Shown here: piece by piece, positions 37,000-46,300 of the stretch | Numbering within the stretch: position 1 is the first letter of the stretch | How the letters are laid out: each line of letters opens with the position of its first letter | Assembly: GCF_000015245.1 (NCBI RefSeq) | Contig: NC_008700.1 | Location: forward strand, 1,308,001 to 1,372,000 | DNA: 64,000 nt | Reading direction: 5' to 3' | From: Shewanella amazonensis SB2B | Lineage (GTDB): Bacteria; Pseudomonadota; Gammaproteobacteria; Enterobacterales; Shewanellaceae | Position numbers and translations under genes: made by a program | Notes under the pieces: model-generated | The model's database searches: none | Seen by the model: the letters and a program-made list of their open reading frames with translations, nothing else | Told to the model about the DNA's origin: nothing

Positions 37000-37099
37000 T
37001 TATCATTCCTTGTAAGGTGTCATTTTTTATTTGTGACCACCTTAGCGAAGGTGTGCGCCGGGGGACATAAGCTGCATACGTATTCAGCCCGGCAGACGT

Positions 37100-37270
37100 C
37101 AGTGCCCACAGCGAAGGCATGGCGTCGCCTTGCGGCTAGCGTGCCCACAGCGAAGTGCCCACCGCGCAAGTACTGCGAGAGCAGTGCCTACAGCGCCAGT
37201 ACCGCGACAGCAGTGCCTACAGCGCAACTACTACGAGAGCTTTGCCCACAGCGACAGCAGTGCCCATAGC
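37100..37270. repeat. Degenerate repeat array, GTGCCYACAGCG units
   Basis: At least six copies of a core GTGCCYACAGCG(A/C)A, two of them inside near-identical 29-base units (37181 and 37210) that end in TACYRCGAS. It fills most of the gap upstream of both the GH97 gene and the GRAM-like gene. No protein-coding meaning is evident. Confidence 0.7.
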
Positions 37271-37397
37271 CTGGTTAACACCCCGGGCTGCTCTGATGGG
37301 TGCTGTGTAAGTCAAAGGTTGGGTTTTCAGATGAAATTTACGGCCTTGTCCAATCTCAACTCAAATAGTGCAGGCGATTGTTGTATAAAAGGAATCT

Positions 37398-37465
37398 GTA
37401 TTTCAGGACTGGTATTTCAGGACTGGTATTTCAGGACTGGTATTTCAGGACTGGTATTTCAGGAC
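37398..37465. repeat. 14-base perfect tandem repeat, 4.9 copies
   Basis: GTATTTCAGGACTG repeated without a change four times and a partial fifth, ending 25 bases before the start codon of the next gene. It lies where its promoter or 5' leader should be. Confidence 0.95.
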
Positions 37466-37490
37466 ATGCATAGGCAATCAGGAGGCCATC

Positions 37491-37823
37491 ATGAGTCAGC
37501 CACAAAACGCCGCATCACTTTCTCACCCAGACAGCATTCTCAAATCCGCCACTGCCGCCGTGCAGCGCGGCGTTGCCCGTGCCGACGGTAAACTCTGTTT
37601 AACCTCATCAAGCCTCGAATTTACCCCTTACAACACCCAGTTTGGATTGGGGCCTTATCAGCTCTCGCGCACCGAAATAGCCAAGGCAGAAAAATGCCTC
37701 GGTAAAGGCGGCGGCATTTTGCCCGTGACCCGGGATGCACTGCGCATCAGCTTAAGGGGCGGCGACAGCTATGAGTTTATCGTCGCCAATCCGGAAGACT
37801 GGATAGCGGCACTTGGCGCCTGA
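37491..37823 (+). CDS. Small GRAM-like domain protein
   Basis: A 110-residue soluble protein. From about residue 18 it looks like one GRAM/PH-type domain: VARADGKLCLTSSSLEFTPYN, GPYQLSRTEIAKAEKCLGKGGGILPVTRDALRISLRGG, then FIVANPEDWIAAL, the usual end of bacterial GRAM-like proteins (quoted in parts). The role is unknown; membrane association is only a family-level guess. A strong ribosome site AGGAGG precedes ATG at 37491. Its 5' leader holds the 14-base array, and its 3' end, stop included, is repeated downstream. Confidence 0.8.
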   Translation: MSQPQNAASLSHPDSILKSATAAVQRGVARADGKLCLTSSSLEFTPYNTQFGLGPYQLSRTEIAKAEKCLGKGGGILPVTRDALRISLRGGDSYEFIVANPEDWIAALGA

Positions 37824-37879
37824 GTTTACAGCGGCGCTCGGCGCCTGAATTTATAGCGGCGCTCGGCGCCTGAGGTTGG
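37805..37879 (+). repeat. 25-base tandem repeat of the gene's 3' end, stop codon included
   Basis: AGCGGCGCTCGGCGCCTGA plus six bases, three copies at 37805, 37830 and 37855. The first copy contains the last codons and the TGA stop of the GRAM-like gene. Confidence 0.85.
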
Positions 37880-37976
37880 TGCCAGAGTATAGAGAAAGGC
37901 GGCGAGCCTTGCGGCCATCTCAGCCAAAGGCTCGCCCTTAGGTGCATGTTGTTGTTTCAGCCCTCGGCCGTTGCCT

Positions 37977-38348
37977 TTAGCCGTTTACCGAGCAGAACCA
38001 GAACTTGTTGCCTTCGCTGTCAAGAAAGCTGCCCACCAGATAGCCTTCTTCCACCGTGGTAACAGGGTCGGCGATGGTCACCTCCCTTGCCCGTAAATAG
38101 GCCTCGGTGTCCGGCGCATGGTCACACTCTATGGTAATGCGCGGATTGGGTTCGCTGGTGGGGGTGCCATACCATTCGTCCTTTAACATCAATACCAGCT
38201 CCCCGAGGCGATAGCCCCTCAGCTCCCCCTTATCCATTGCCGGCTTCAGCGCCAGCACCTCGCTGTAGAAGTGGTTTGCCCGTGCCATGTCGTTTACGGC
38301 GATGGCGATTACTTTTACGGCCCGCAGGCCATGGGATGTGGTGTTCAT
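37977..38348 (-). CDS. VOC (glyoxalase/bleomycin-resistance fold) family protein
   Basis: A 123-residue single-domain VOC protein. The first beta-alpha unit VKVIAIAVNDMARANHFYSEVLAL and the last strands GSFLDSEGNKFWFCSV are typical. Metal ligands are not fully set: His is missing at the first site, where V/A occurs, but Glu is present in EGNKFWF. Substrate is unknown; many such small proteins are annotated as glyoxalase without proof. Confidence 0.9.
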   Translation of the reverse strand: MNTTSHGLRAVKVIAIAVNDMARANHFYSEVLALKPAMDKGELRGYRLGELVLMLKDEWYGTPTSEPNPRITIECDHAPDTEAYLRAREVTIADPVTTVEEGYLVGSFLDSEGNKFWFCSVNG

Positions 38349-38688
38349 CTTGCTGTGCTCCAGCGACGTTTGACCTCTTTAAGTATAGTTGTCTGAGCTT
38401 TGGTGCTGTGGGTGTTGCTGCTTTTTACTGCATGTTATACAGTGGATGCCATTGATGAATAATCAAGGGAAAACAATGGTTAAGGCATGGCTGATATAAG
38501 TGTGTAACCAGAGTTTTCGTTTTGATGCTGACAAAGGTGCTGATTAGGGATGATGGCCGTCGATTCGATACGCTTTCAAAGGGACTTGCCCCGCTTTTCG
38601 CACTCCCATTCCCCCACAGTTGGACTTTTTGAAGCTGCCGCTTCTGGCTTGGTTGGCAGGGTTACATCCTGCGGGTTAGGTTGGTTTA

Positions 38689-38900
38689 TCGCTTTGCAAG
38701 CGACGGGAAGTTGTGGGTTTCCAACCCACACCCGGGGAAAGGGGGCCGTTTCGACTGGCCCCCTTGTCCAATCCCCCAGCGACCCGCAACGAAGCGGAAA
38801 GCCCCTTGGTAGTGTGAGCGCATTTGGCTACACGAGAGACTCGCATCCTGCTCGACCCTCGTGCCTCGACATCCCTGTCTCGGCTACGCCATACGCTCAA
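38689..38900 (+). repeat. Structured inverted-repeat element, left copy
   Basis: A roughly 210-base element with three hairpins. TCGCTT/AAGCGA lies at 38689-38703. GTGGGTT/AACCCAC with loop TCC is at 38713-38729. The stem GGGGGCC/GGCCCCC with an inner GT/AC pair and a TTCG loop is at 38741-38763. A conserved tail TTGTCCAATCCCCCAGCGAC follows. The inverted partner is at 41290-41513. Long open frames across it on both strands are not supported as genes. Confidence 0.85.
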
Positions 38901-39042
38901 ACTCCCCGCGGCCGCTTCGAGCGGGATTGGGCTCAAACCTTAGACAATCGAGTTATCGCTGTAATTAGTAAATAGCTTGAACCGTAAAATGGAAGAGTGC
39001 CTGAAACTATATGTTATTAATATTTTATAAATAGGAATGGAA

Positions 39043-40848
39043 ATGGAACTTTCAAAAATAAAGATATCAAACTTTAGGTCAATAGACAGAATAGAATTCA
39101 CTCTGAGGAATTATACATCGTTGATCGGGCCTAATAATGCTGGTAAATCAACAGTGTTGAGTGCTATAGATTGTTTTTTGAATCAGATTAAACCTCAGCT
39201 ATCTGATTGGAGAAATCATAATTATGACGAGCCTGTGATAATTGAGTGCTTATTTACAAATTTACAGCCATGGGAGTCTACATGTCCTGGTGTTGCTGGC
39301 ATTGTTCAAAATAATGAAATTCACTTGCGTTTAGTGGCGTCGGCAGATGTTGCCAATTCTTCAGTTAATGTTGAGTATGAAGCTTATATTAGAGAAGAGC
39401 AAATTGAAGGTTGGTCCTCTGGATGGAGAGATTTATCTCAGACCATCAAAGAAATTGCAAGCGAACGAGGTTTCAACGGCACTAGCTGGAAAACAGTATC
39501 AAACAGAGAAGTTATAAAGCAGCATCTAAGGGAAAATCATCCAGAACTGATTGCTGCGGGTGATTATATCTGGACTAGTGAAGGTATTAGCATTAAACCC
39601 GCTTTACAACAAGCTTTACCCAAGTGTGTGGTTATACCGGCGGTTAGCAAGATTGGAGATGACCTGAAAACCACTGGGAAATCGCCATTTAATCAACTTT
39701 TATCTTCCGTTGTTATGCCAGCAGTCGCGCGTTCAGAAGAATTTAGAGGTTTACAATCAGCAATTCAGTTATTAACTGATAAAATGCGGGGGCAGTCTGA
39801 AGATGAGTTCGAAGAGATTAGGCGTATAACCGATTTATTGACCGAACGTTTGTCAAGTATATTGGATGCCGAAGTTATAATGAGTCTTAATTCACCAGAC
39901 TTTGAGAAGTTTATAAACTCTGGCGCAACACTTTTAGTAAATGATGGGCATACAACATCCCCTGATAATCAGGGAAGTGGTGCACAACGAGCTCTAACAT
40001 TTGCACTGCTAGAAACAATAACGAAAATGGAAATTGCTCAAGAAGGTGAACAGGTTAAGTCAACCTTGTTACTGTTTGAAGAGCCGGAGTTGTATATTCA
40101 TCCTCATTTAATGAGAAAGCTGAAATCCATACTTGAGACTATTGGCGCCAGTAATCATTGGCAAGTGATTTCAACAACTCACTCACCGTTTCTGATTGAT
40201 GTAGCTTCAGACCCTATGTCGTTAGTCCTGGTCTCAAGAAATGGTAGGGGAAGCCCTACAGAATTAAAGCAGTTGCAATCTGATCCATTTTCCAATGTTG
40301 AAAATGGAGATAGAGAGCGACAAGCCTTAAGAGCGACCTTAGATTTTCATCCAACAGTATGTGAAGCGTTTTTTGCTAGTCGTGTGGTTTTAGTTGAAGG
40401 CGATACAGAGGTGGCTATCTTCAAGAGAGCATATGAGATTCTTGATGCACTTGAGATGGATACAAGCAATGTAGAGAACACCACAATAGTTTCTTGCGGA
40501 GGTAAGTGGACAATCCCCGCAATTGCAAGGTTACTAGCTAACTTTGAGGTGCCATTTAGAATTGTTCATGATTTGGATCGAAAAGGTCGCACAGACGATG
40601 AGTTACAAGTTGCAACGGGTATTGATCCTTATCGAGCCAATGCAAAAATTGACAGCGCAGCACCGAATGTAGATAAATTTTTGGTCGAAGATACCCTAGA
40701 GGATTTACTATGGCCTAATTCTCGTTTATCTGGAAAAGACAAGCCTTATCAAGCATGGAATAGAATTAGCGACTTACTTGGAAATGTTGGAGAGCTTCGC
40801 GATTTACATGACTTTGAGAGAATGCTTCGCTTTGTGTATGAATGGTAA
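39043..40848 (+). CDS. OLD-family ATP-dependent nuclease (AAA ATPase plus TOPRIM)
   Basis: A 601-residue protein. The N-terminal ABC/SMC-like ATPase starts KIKISNFRSIDRIEF and has Walker A GPNNAGKST (about 29-37), the signature SGAQRALTFALL, Walker B LLLFEEPELYIHP and the switch His in STTHSPFLID. From about 440 a TOPRIM domain follows with Glu in VVLVEGDTEVAIF (about 450) and the DxD in IVHDLDRKG (about 509). This is the layout of OLD and GajA nucleases that act in phage defence. It lacks a GajB helicase partner. The gene is AT-rich against GC-rich neighbours, suggesting transfer. ATG at 39043 has AGGA six bases upstream; ATG at 39037 is possible. Confidence 0.9.
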   Translation: MELSKIKISNFRSIDRIEFTLRNYTSLIGPNNAGKSTVLSAIDCFLNQIKPQLSDWRNHNYDEPVIIECLFTNLQPWESTCPGVAGIVQNNEIHLRLVASADVANSSVNVEYEAYIREEQIEGWSSGWRDLSQTIKEIASERGFNGTSWKTVSNREVIKQHLRENHPELIAAGDYIWTSEGISIKPALQQALPKCVVIPAVSKIGDDLKTTGKSPFNQLLSSVVMPAVARSEEFRGLQSAIQLLTDKMRGQSEDEFEEIRRITDLLTERLSSILDAEVIMSLNSPDFEKFINSGATLLVNDGHTTSPDNQGSGAQRALTFALLETITKMEIAQEGEQVKSTLLLFEEPELYIHPHLMRKLKSILETIGASNHWQVISTTHSPFLIDVASDPMSLVLVSRNGRGSPTELKQLQSDPFSNVENGDRERQALRATLDFHPTVCEAFFASRVVLVEGDTEVAIFKRAYEILDALEMDTSNVENTTIVSCGGKWTIPAIARLLANFEVPFRIVHDLDRKGRTDDELQVATGIDPYRANAKIDSAAPNVDKFLVEDTLEDLLWPNSRLSGKDKPYQAWNRISDLLGNVGELRDLHDFERMLRFVYEW

Positions 40849-40885
40849 TTTTGCTTACATCTTAATTTTGGCTTTACACCGGGGG

Positions 40886-41170
40886 ATGAACAGCATGGGA
40901 CGCAGAAGTTCTTCACTAGAAATGCTAATCGACCAGCTTTTCGAGATCACTGGCTACGTTTGGCAAATTGGTGCTGTAGTTACTGCAATATTGGCTTTTT
41001 GTACTTACAAAGCTGCTATGTGGGCGAATGGCTTGACTGAGCAACCGACTTCACATATCACGGCTGTATTTGAACGCTTTTCATGGTTTTTTTACATAGT
41101 TCCGGTCATGTTGGGTGTGCTTACATTTTTGCTTTTCGTTAAAACACTCGAGACGTACCAAAGAAGGTGA
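40886..41170 (+). CDS. Small two-helix membrane protein next to the OLD nuclease
   Basis: A 94-residue protein with two transmembrane helices: WQIGAVVTAILAFCTYKAAMW (residues 25-46) and FYIVPVMLGVLTFLLFVKTLE (about 68-88). A short Gln/Thr-rich loop lies between them. No family is recognised. It starts 37 bases after the OLD gene, inside the same pair of inverted elements, so the two may be one unit. ATG at 40895 is an alternative start, and its spacing to GGGGGA is better. Confidence 0.65.
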   Translation: MNSMGRRSSSLEMLIDQLFEITGYVWQIGAVVTAILAFCTYKAAMWANGLTEQPTSHITAVFERFSWFFYIVPVMLGVLTFLLFVKTLETYQRR

Positions 41171-41289
41171 GTGTAGGCACGGCATTTATTTGCACGATGA
41201 GCTTGCGTTATCTCGAGTGGGTACACTGACGGTAACATAACTCTTCACTTGCAGATTGTACCGCATTGCCCCCATTGAAGCCGCTTTGG

Positions 41290-41513
41290 TTGTTGGGCTG
41301 AGTGAAACGGGTAAGTCGAGGCATGGATGCCGAGACAGTGACCGTCGAGCTTGGAGCGAGTCGGTCACGGTGGCCGTTTTCAGCCCATAAGACCAAAGTG
41401 CTCGGCTTCGTCTGGGGTCGCTGGGGGATTGGACAAGGGGGCAAGTCGATACTGCCCCCTTTCCCCGGGTGTGGGTCGGAGACCCACGACTTTTCTGTCG
41501 CTTGCAAAGCGAC
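41290..41513 (-). repeat. Structured inverted-repeat element, right copy
   Basis: Inverted partner of 38689-38900. Read on the minus strand it has the same three hairpins: TCGCTT/AAGCGA (41498-41512, identical), GTGGGTC/GACCCAC (41471-41487) and GGGGGCA/TGCCCCC with inner GT/AC (41437-41459). In the last two stems the innermost pair differs from the left copy but still pairs. Confidence 0.85.
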
Positions 41514-41572
41514 TTAATTTAATAAAAAACACGCAGGTTTTCCCCTGCACCCATCAGCAAATGCGAGGAAAC

Positions 41573-41600
41573 AAAAAACCAGCGCTATGGCTGGTTTTTT
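41573..41600 (-). terminator. Rho-independent terminator of the pfa operon
   Basis: Stem AAAAAACCAGC / GCTGGTTTTTT with a six-base loop; 79 bases past the pfaD stop. It can also stop transcripts coming from the OLD island. Confidence 0.85.
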
Positions 41601-41679
41601 CATTCATACCGTCCAGTGCAACTGACCACCGACTATCCGACTGGCAACATGCACATTGAGCGTTAGTTTGGCTTACGCA

Positions 41680-43293
41680 TTAAGCCAACGGCTCCAACGG
41701 TCGATACCGCGCCACCGCAGAAGGCAACACAATCCCTTGAGCCTTCAAGGAATTCACCCGATGTAAATACGCTGCCCCGCTGAGCAAATGCAGCGCCAAG
41801 TCCACTGCGCGGCGCTCGCGGTAATCATCAAGGTAAGTTCCCTTCGACCAGCCGTTAAAGGCGCCGAGTGCCGGGCCTGCCCAGATTTGATAATCCATCT
41901 CGCGGCCTGCTTCGCCGGTATTCGACCAGCGGCTGGAGAGCCCCAGATACCAGCGGAAAATCAGTGCCATCTTGCGCTTGGGGTTACCCTCGGCGCGCTG
42001 AATCTGACTTGGATCGCGCTCCATAAAATGCGCCACAGTGCCTTGCCAAATGTCATCGAGGCTGGCGCGAAACACCTGGGCTTCGAGCTTTTGGCGCTCA
42101 TCTGCCGGTATGGCTTCGATGCTGTCGTAGCGGCTGTAAATCTCGTACAGCTTGTTGGCGCGCATCGGGAACAGAGTGCCGCGTTTTACTACCTGAAGCT
42201 TAACGCCCATCTCGAACATGTCGGCGGCCGGTGCCATGGTCACATCGGCCATTTCGGTGGTGGCGAGCAGCTTACGGGTGTGCTCGCTGGCACCGGCCTC
42301 GATACAGGCCTGATTGATGGAGCCGGTGACGATAAAATCCGCCCCCATATTAAAGGCGGCCAAGGCCGCATCCGGCGTGCCTATGCCGCCGCCTGCGCCG
42401 ACACGGATGGGGGTAGCGAACGATTGGCTGGTTGCCAGCTCGTCACGCAGCGCCAGAATGGTGGGCAGCAGAGTCACCAGCGGACGGTTGTCGGTGTGGC
42501 CGCCGGAGTCGGCTTCGGCGGTGATGTCATCGGCCATGGGCACCAGCAAGGCAAGCTCGGCCTGCTCAGTGCTGATATGGCCCTCGGCTACCAGGGTATC
42601 GAGCATCTTTTTCGGCGCACTCTTCATAAAGTGGCTGGCGACCTCGGTGCGGCTGATTTTGGCAATCACCTTGTTTTTAATGACGATATTGCCATCGTTG
42701 TCGCGGCTTAAGCCTGCGGCGCGGTAGCGCACTATGTGCGGGGTCAGCGCCAAAAAGGCTGAGGCTTCTACCGTGTGCACGCCGTGCTTTAAGTAAAGCT
42801 CCACCGCGCCTTGCTCCAGCGCAGGTTCGCTTGGGCTGTGGATGAGGTTAAAGGCGTAGGGGCCCTGTGGCAGCTCGGCCTGAATGCGCTTGATGGCGGC
42901 TTCAACACGGGCTGGCACCAATCCTGCGGCGCCAAAGGAGCAGAGGATGCCTGCTTTACCGAGGGCGATTACCAGCTCTTCGGAGGCGATGCCATTGGCC
43001 ATGGCGCCAGCGTAGTAGGCGTATTTTACCCCGTGGCAGCGGCGAAAATCCTCACTGCCAAGCTCACAGGCGGCAAAGGGGGCGGCAAAAGCGGCCACCG
43101 GCAGCAGCCCGGGCTCTCGGCCTTGCTCCGGTTGTTGCTCAGAAGCATCGTGGCTCAGGCAAAGCTCACCACCGGGCAGGCGCGCCACATACAGGGGCTT
43201 ATTCAGCTCAAGCAATGCCGACTTAAAGGCGTCCACATGGCTTATGCCCGAGGCTTGGTCTATGGCCCATGGCCACTTGAAAGCTGTGCTCAT
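41680..43293 (-). CDS. pfaD: PUFA synthase enoyl reductase PfaD
   Basis: A 537-residue FMN-dependent trans-acting enoyl reductase of the PUFA synthase. It reduces selected double bonds on ACP-bound intermediates while others are kept. The nitronate-monooxygenase-like TIM barrel is visible in AGILCSFGAAGLVP, VHTVEASAFLALTP, the flavin phosphate site VGAGGGIGTPDAALAAFNMGADFIVTGS (quoted in part) and TTEMADVTMAPAADMFE. A unique C-terminal part (KRKMALIFRWYLGLSSRWSN) is shared by PfaD proteins. It starts 84 bases after pfaC, with ribosome site AGAGAG before ATG. It is the last gene of the operon. Confidence 0.97.
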   Translation of the reverse strand: MSTAFKWPWAIDQASGISHVDAFKSALLELNKPLYVARLPGGELCLSHDASEQQPEQGREPGLLPVAAFAAPFAACELGSEDFRRCHGVKYAYYAGAMANGIASEELVIALGKAGILCSFGAAGLVPARVEAAIKRIQAELPQGPYAFNLIHSPSEPALEQGAVELYLKHGVHTVEASAFLALTPHIVRYRAAGLSRDNDGNIVIKNKVIAKISRTEVASHFMKSAPKKMLDTLVAEGHISTEQAELALLVPMADDITAEADSGGHTDNRPLVTLLPTILALRDELATSQSFATPIRVGAGGGIGTPDAALAAFNMGADFIVTGSINQACIEAGASEHTRKLLATTEMADVTMAPAADMFEMGVKLQVVKRGTLFPMRANKLYEIYSRYDSIEAIPADERQKLEAQVFRASLDDIWQGTVAHFMERDPSQIQRAEGNPKRKMALIFRWYLGLSSRWSNTGEAGREMDYQIWAGPALGAFNGWSKGTYLDDYRERRAVDLALHLLSGAAYLHRVNSLKAQGIVLPSAVARYRPLEPLA

Positions 43294-43377
43294 CTTGTCT
43301 CTCTTATGGCGGTCAGTACCGCAATTCTTCTTATCAGCGGCAGTTGGCCGCGTTCAATGCTGTTTTGTCGTGGCGCT

Positions 43378-46300
43378 TCAGGCTTCTTCAATTGCCAGTG
43401 CCAAATCGCTGATTTCGTATATGCGCAGGCCATCTTTGGCAAGCCAGGCGTCGGCCTTGAGGGTAACGCGGCCTGTTTCCCTTTCAATGGCAGTCACGTG
43501 CAGCTCCAGCGACATCTGCTTATTTAAAGGGCTGATTTGGCCGCGGTATTTCCACTTCACACGGCTTAAGCAGTGATTAAAGCGCGGATTGGCAAACTCA
43601 TTTCCAAGGCCTGAGTCCAGCGCGAAGCTTGAAAGCAGCTCGATAATGGCCTCAACCCCGAGGGAGCCCGGCATCACTGGGTCCTGATGGAAGTGGAAGC
43701 GGAAGAACCAGTCGCTTGGGTCAATGTTGCGCTCGCCGTACACATAGCCAAGGCCTGCCTTGCCGCCAGCGCGGACTATATCCACCTTGTCGACAAAGTT
43801 AAGGCGGCCGCCCGGCAGGCGCAGATGGGGCTTGCCGGGGGCGGCCTGATACAGGGCGCAGCCGTTGTCGCGCAGCTTGTAGCTGATGTCAGGGCTTAGC
43901 TTTTGCACCTCAATCCAGGGGGTGGTGACCTTGCCGTTATCCAGCCCCAACTGGTGGGTAAGCGCCTCGGCCTTGAAGTAACCAAACACCGCCTTGCCTT
44001 CATAGAAGGGCTCACCGTCCGCCGCCAGCGCAAAGCTGAAGGTCTGGATGATATTGGTGCCGGACATCACAGTGCTCAGCAGGCGCGAGTCGTTACTGAT
44101 GGTCTTGCCGCGAAGGTCGATGTCTTTAATCAGGGTGCCTTCACCATCGAGATTGCGGAAAAACAGCTCAAGCCCGGGGAAACCGAGGGTGGTGCCCATA
44201 TAGCCCGAGATAAAGCCGTTTGGCTGCAGGGCGATTTCCATCAAAATGGAGTAGGGCATGCGCGCCGGATGGCTGTTTTCGGCAAAATACCAGGCCTTGG
44301 GCGGCACTTCGTATTCGCCGATGCAGGATGCCGGGGATTTGAAATCGCCGCGCTTGCCGTTAACCTCCACCACCCGGGTGGTGAGCTGCAAGTCGCCGCA
44401 GGGGGTGCGCGGCGGAATAAGGCCGCGGTACACGGCGAACTCGGGGCCGAAGCAGTTTTCAATGTTGCCGGTGGCAAACTCAAACAGATGCCAGGGGGTA
44501 AAGGGCACCGTATCCGGGGTGCGATTTGCCGATTTGGGTGAACTGTCTTTTGTCAGCGGCGCCTCGATATGCTTCACCGGTACCACGCCTTTAATTGGTG
44601 TGGCATTCAGGTCTGGTTCGTGGGTCATCAGCGGCGCATTGATGGACGCCTGACGGCCTTCGAGCAGTGCCTTATTGTCGCAAATGGCCGCTGTTTCGTT
44701 TGTTGCGCCGTAGCGATGACAATCGTCATCTTCTTTGAGCATCACGCCGGTATTGTGAGAGGGGAAATCCACCCTGCTGTTGTCTGCGCCGTAGCGGGTG
44801 CAGTCATCGTCTTCTTTGAGCATTACGCCCAGATTCTGGAAGTCCACTACCACCTTGCCATCGAGGATGATTTCGATATTGGCCTTGGCCCAGGGAGAGG
44901 GGGTGAGGCCGATGTCGGTGACTTCCATGCGGTAAGTGAGGCGGTTTGACTGGGGCAGTACCTGACCACGGCAGCGCACCTTTTGCGGCGCATCTTTAAG
45001 TGGCTGGAAGCGGCCGTTTTGGGTGAGCTTATGCAGCCCCAGATGCAGCATGTAAAACTGCAGCAGCTGACCGCAGCCTTCGGCCATCAGCGAGCCTGCC
45101 ATTACCTGATCGTCTTTGAAATGACAGGGGAAATACCAGTGGTCTGGCTCAAGCTGCTTATGGCCTTCGATAAGCCCAAGGCCCCAGGCGCCGCCCTGTA
45201 CATCCACCTTGCTGACTTCTTCAATCATCAAAAACTTTTCAGAAGCAAAACAGAGGGAGGGCTGATGGAAGCCCAAATCATGGCTTGGGCCAAAGCAGCC
45301 CGCCACATCGGCGCTGAGAAGACGCGAGACCTTGTCGTACCCAAATGCCGTTTTATCGCAGGCAATCAGCGGCTTGAAGTGGCGCGGATTCGCCATGGCG
45401 GCGCTGCGCTGTTTGATTTCGTCCTCGGTGCGGATAACCCCTTTGCCGTCGGCAAGCTCGGCATCGGTAAAGAAACCGGCGCAGCCGCCATCCATCTTGA
45501 GGATAAGCTTATCGCCCACAAAGCACTCGTAGGAGAAGAAAAACAGCAGGGTGTCGCCGTTGCGGGCGTAATTGTTGATGGAAATATCGTACCTTAAGGT
45601 ATCGCCGCCACGGGGCAGATCACCCAGGAAGGTAAGGGTGCAGTCCAGCAGCCGATAGACCCGCTCGCCCTTGTTCTCAAGGTCGATGCCGAGGAAGGAG
45701 ATAAGCATGAGATCGCACTGGCCCGACTCCACCGCCACCGCCCAGGGAATTTGCCCGTCCACCAGGTAGGGGGCATCCAGCGGAATATCGTATTCGGTGG
45801 TCATGGTGCTGGGTTTGTACTCGCCCAGTTTGGCATCGAGTTTGGTGACCCGGGACACCAGCAGATAGTCGGTGGTGGGCAGGCGCACCCGGCGCTTGTA
45901 GCTGTCGATAATGGCGTAATCCGGGCCAAACACAGGGGCGATATCACCCTCGGCGTACTGCACCAAATCGGCATAATCCCAGATGCAGTCTTTTACCGCC
46001 TGAGCGGCGGTAGTTGCATTGAAGGCGGCAGCAGGCAGGCTGAGCTCTAGATTGGGAAGGCTGCGCTGGGCCTTGGGCAGGCTGCGCTGCAGCGGCTTTT
46101 GCTCACCCACGGCCGCGACGATGGCGGCATTACTGATGCCCGCTGCGTCGCCCGTGATATCCGCCATGAGCGCGCGGGCGAGTTTAAGCCCGGCTTCCCG
46201 GCTTTGCAGGAATGCCTGATGTGCTTCCATGGCCGCAAGGCGGTTTTGAACCAGGGGCGCCGCAAGGGGCTGGCCGGGGTGTGGCGCGAATGGCTGAGCA

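Noticed and set aside
37100..37270. CRISPR array or integron attC sites
   Set aside because: Cores are degenerate, spacing is irregular, and no integrase or cas gene is present.
37398..37465. CRISPR array
   Set aside because: The 14-base units are directly joined without spacers and no cas genes are near.
39043..40848. Gabija GajA or retron-Eco8 nuclease
   Set aside because: The protein fits the same superfamily, but no UvrD-like helicase or reverse transcriptase lies beside it.
38689..41513. Insertion sequence or composite transposon
   Set aside because: No transposase or integrase is encoded between or in the inverted elements, and no target-site duplication could be seen.
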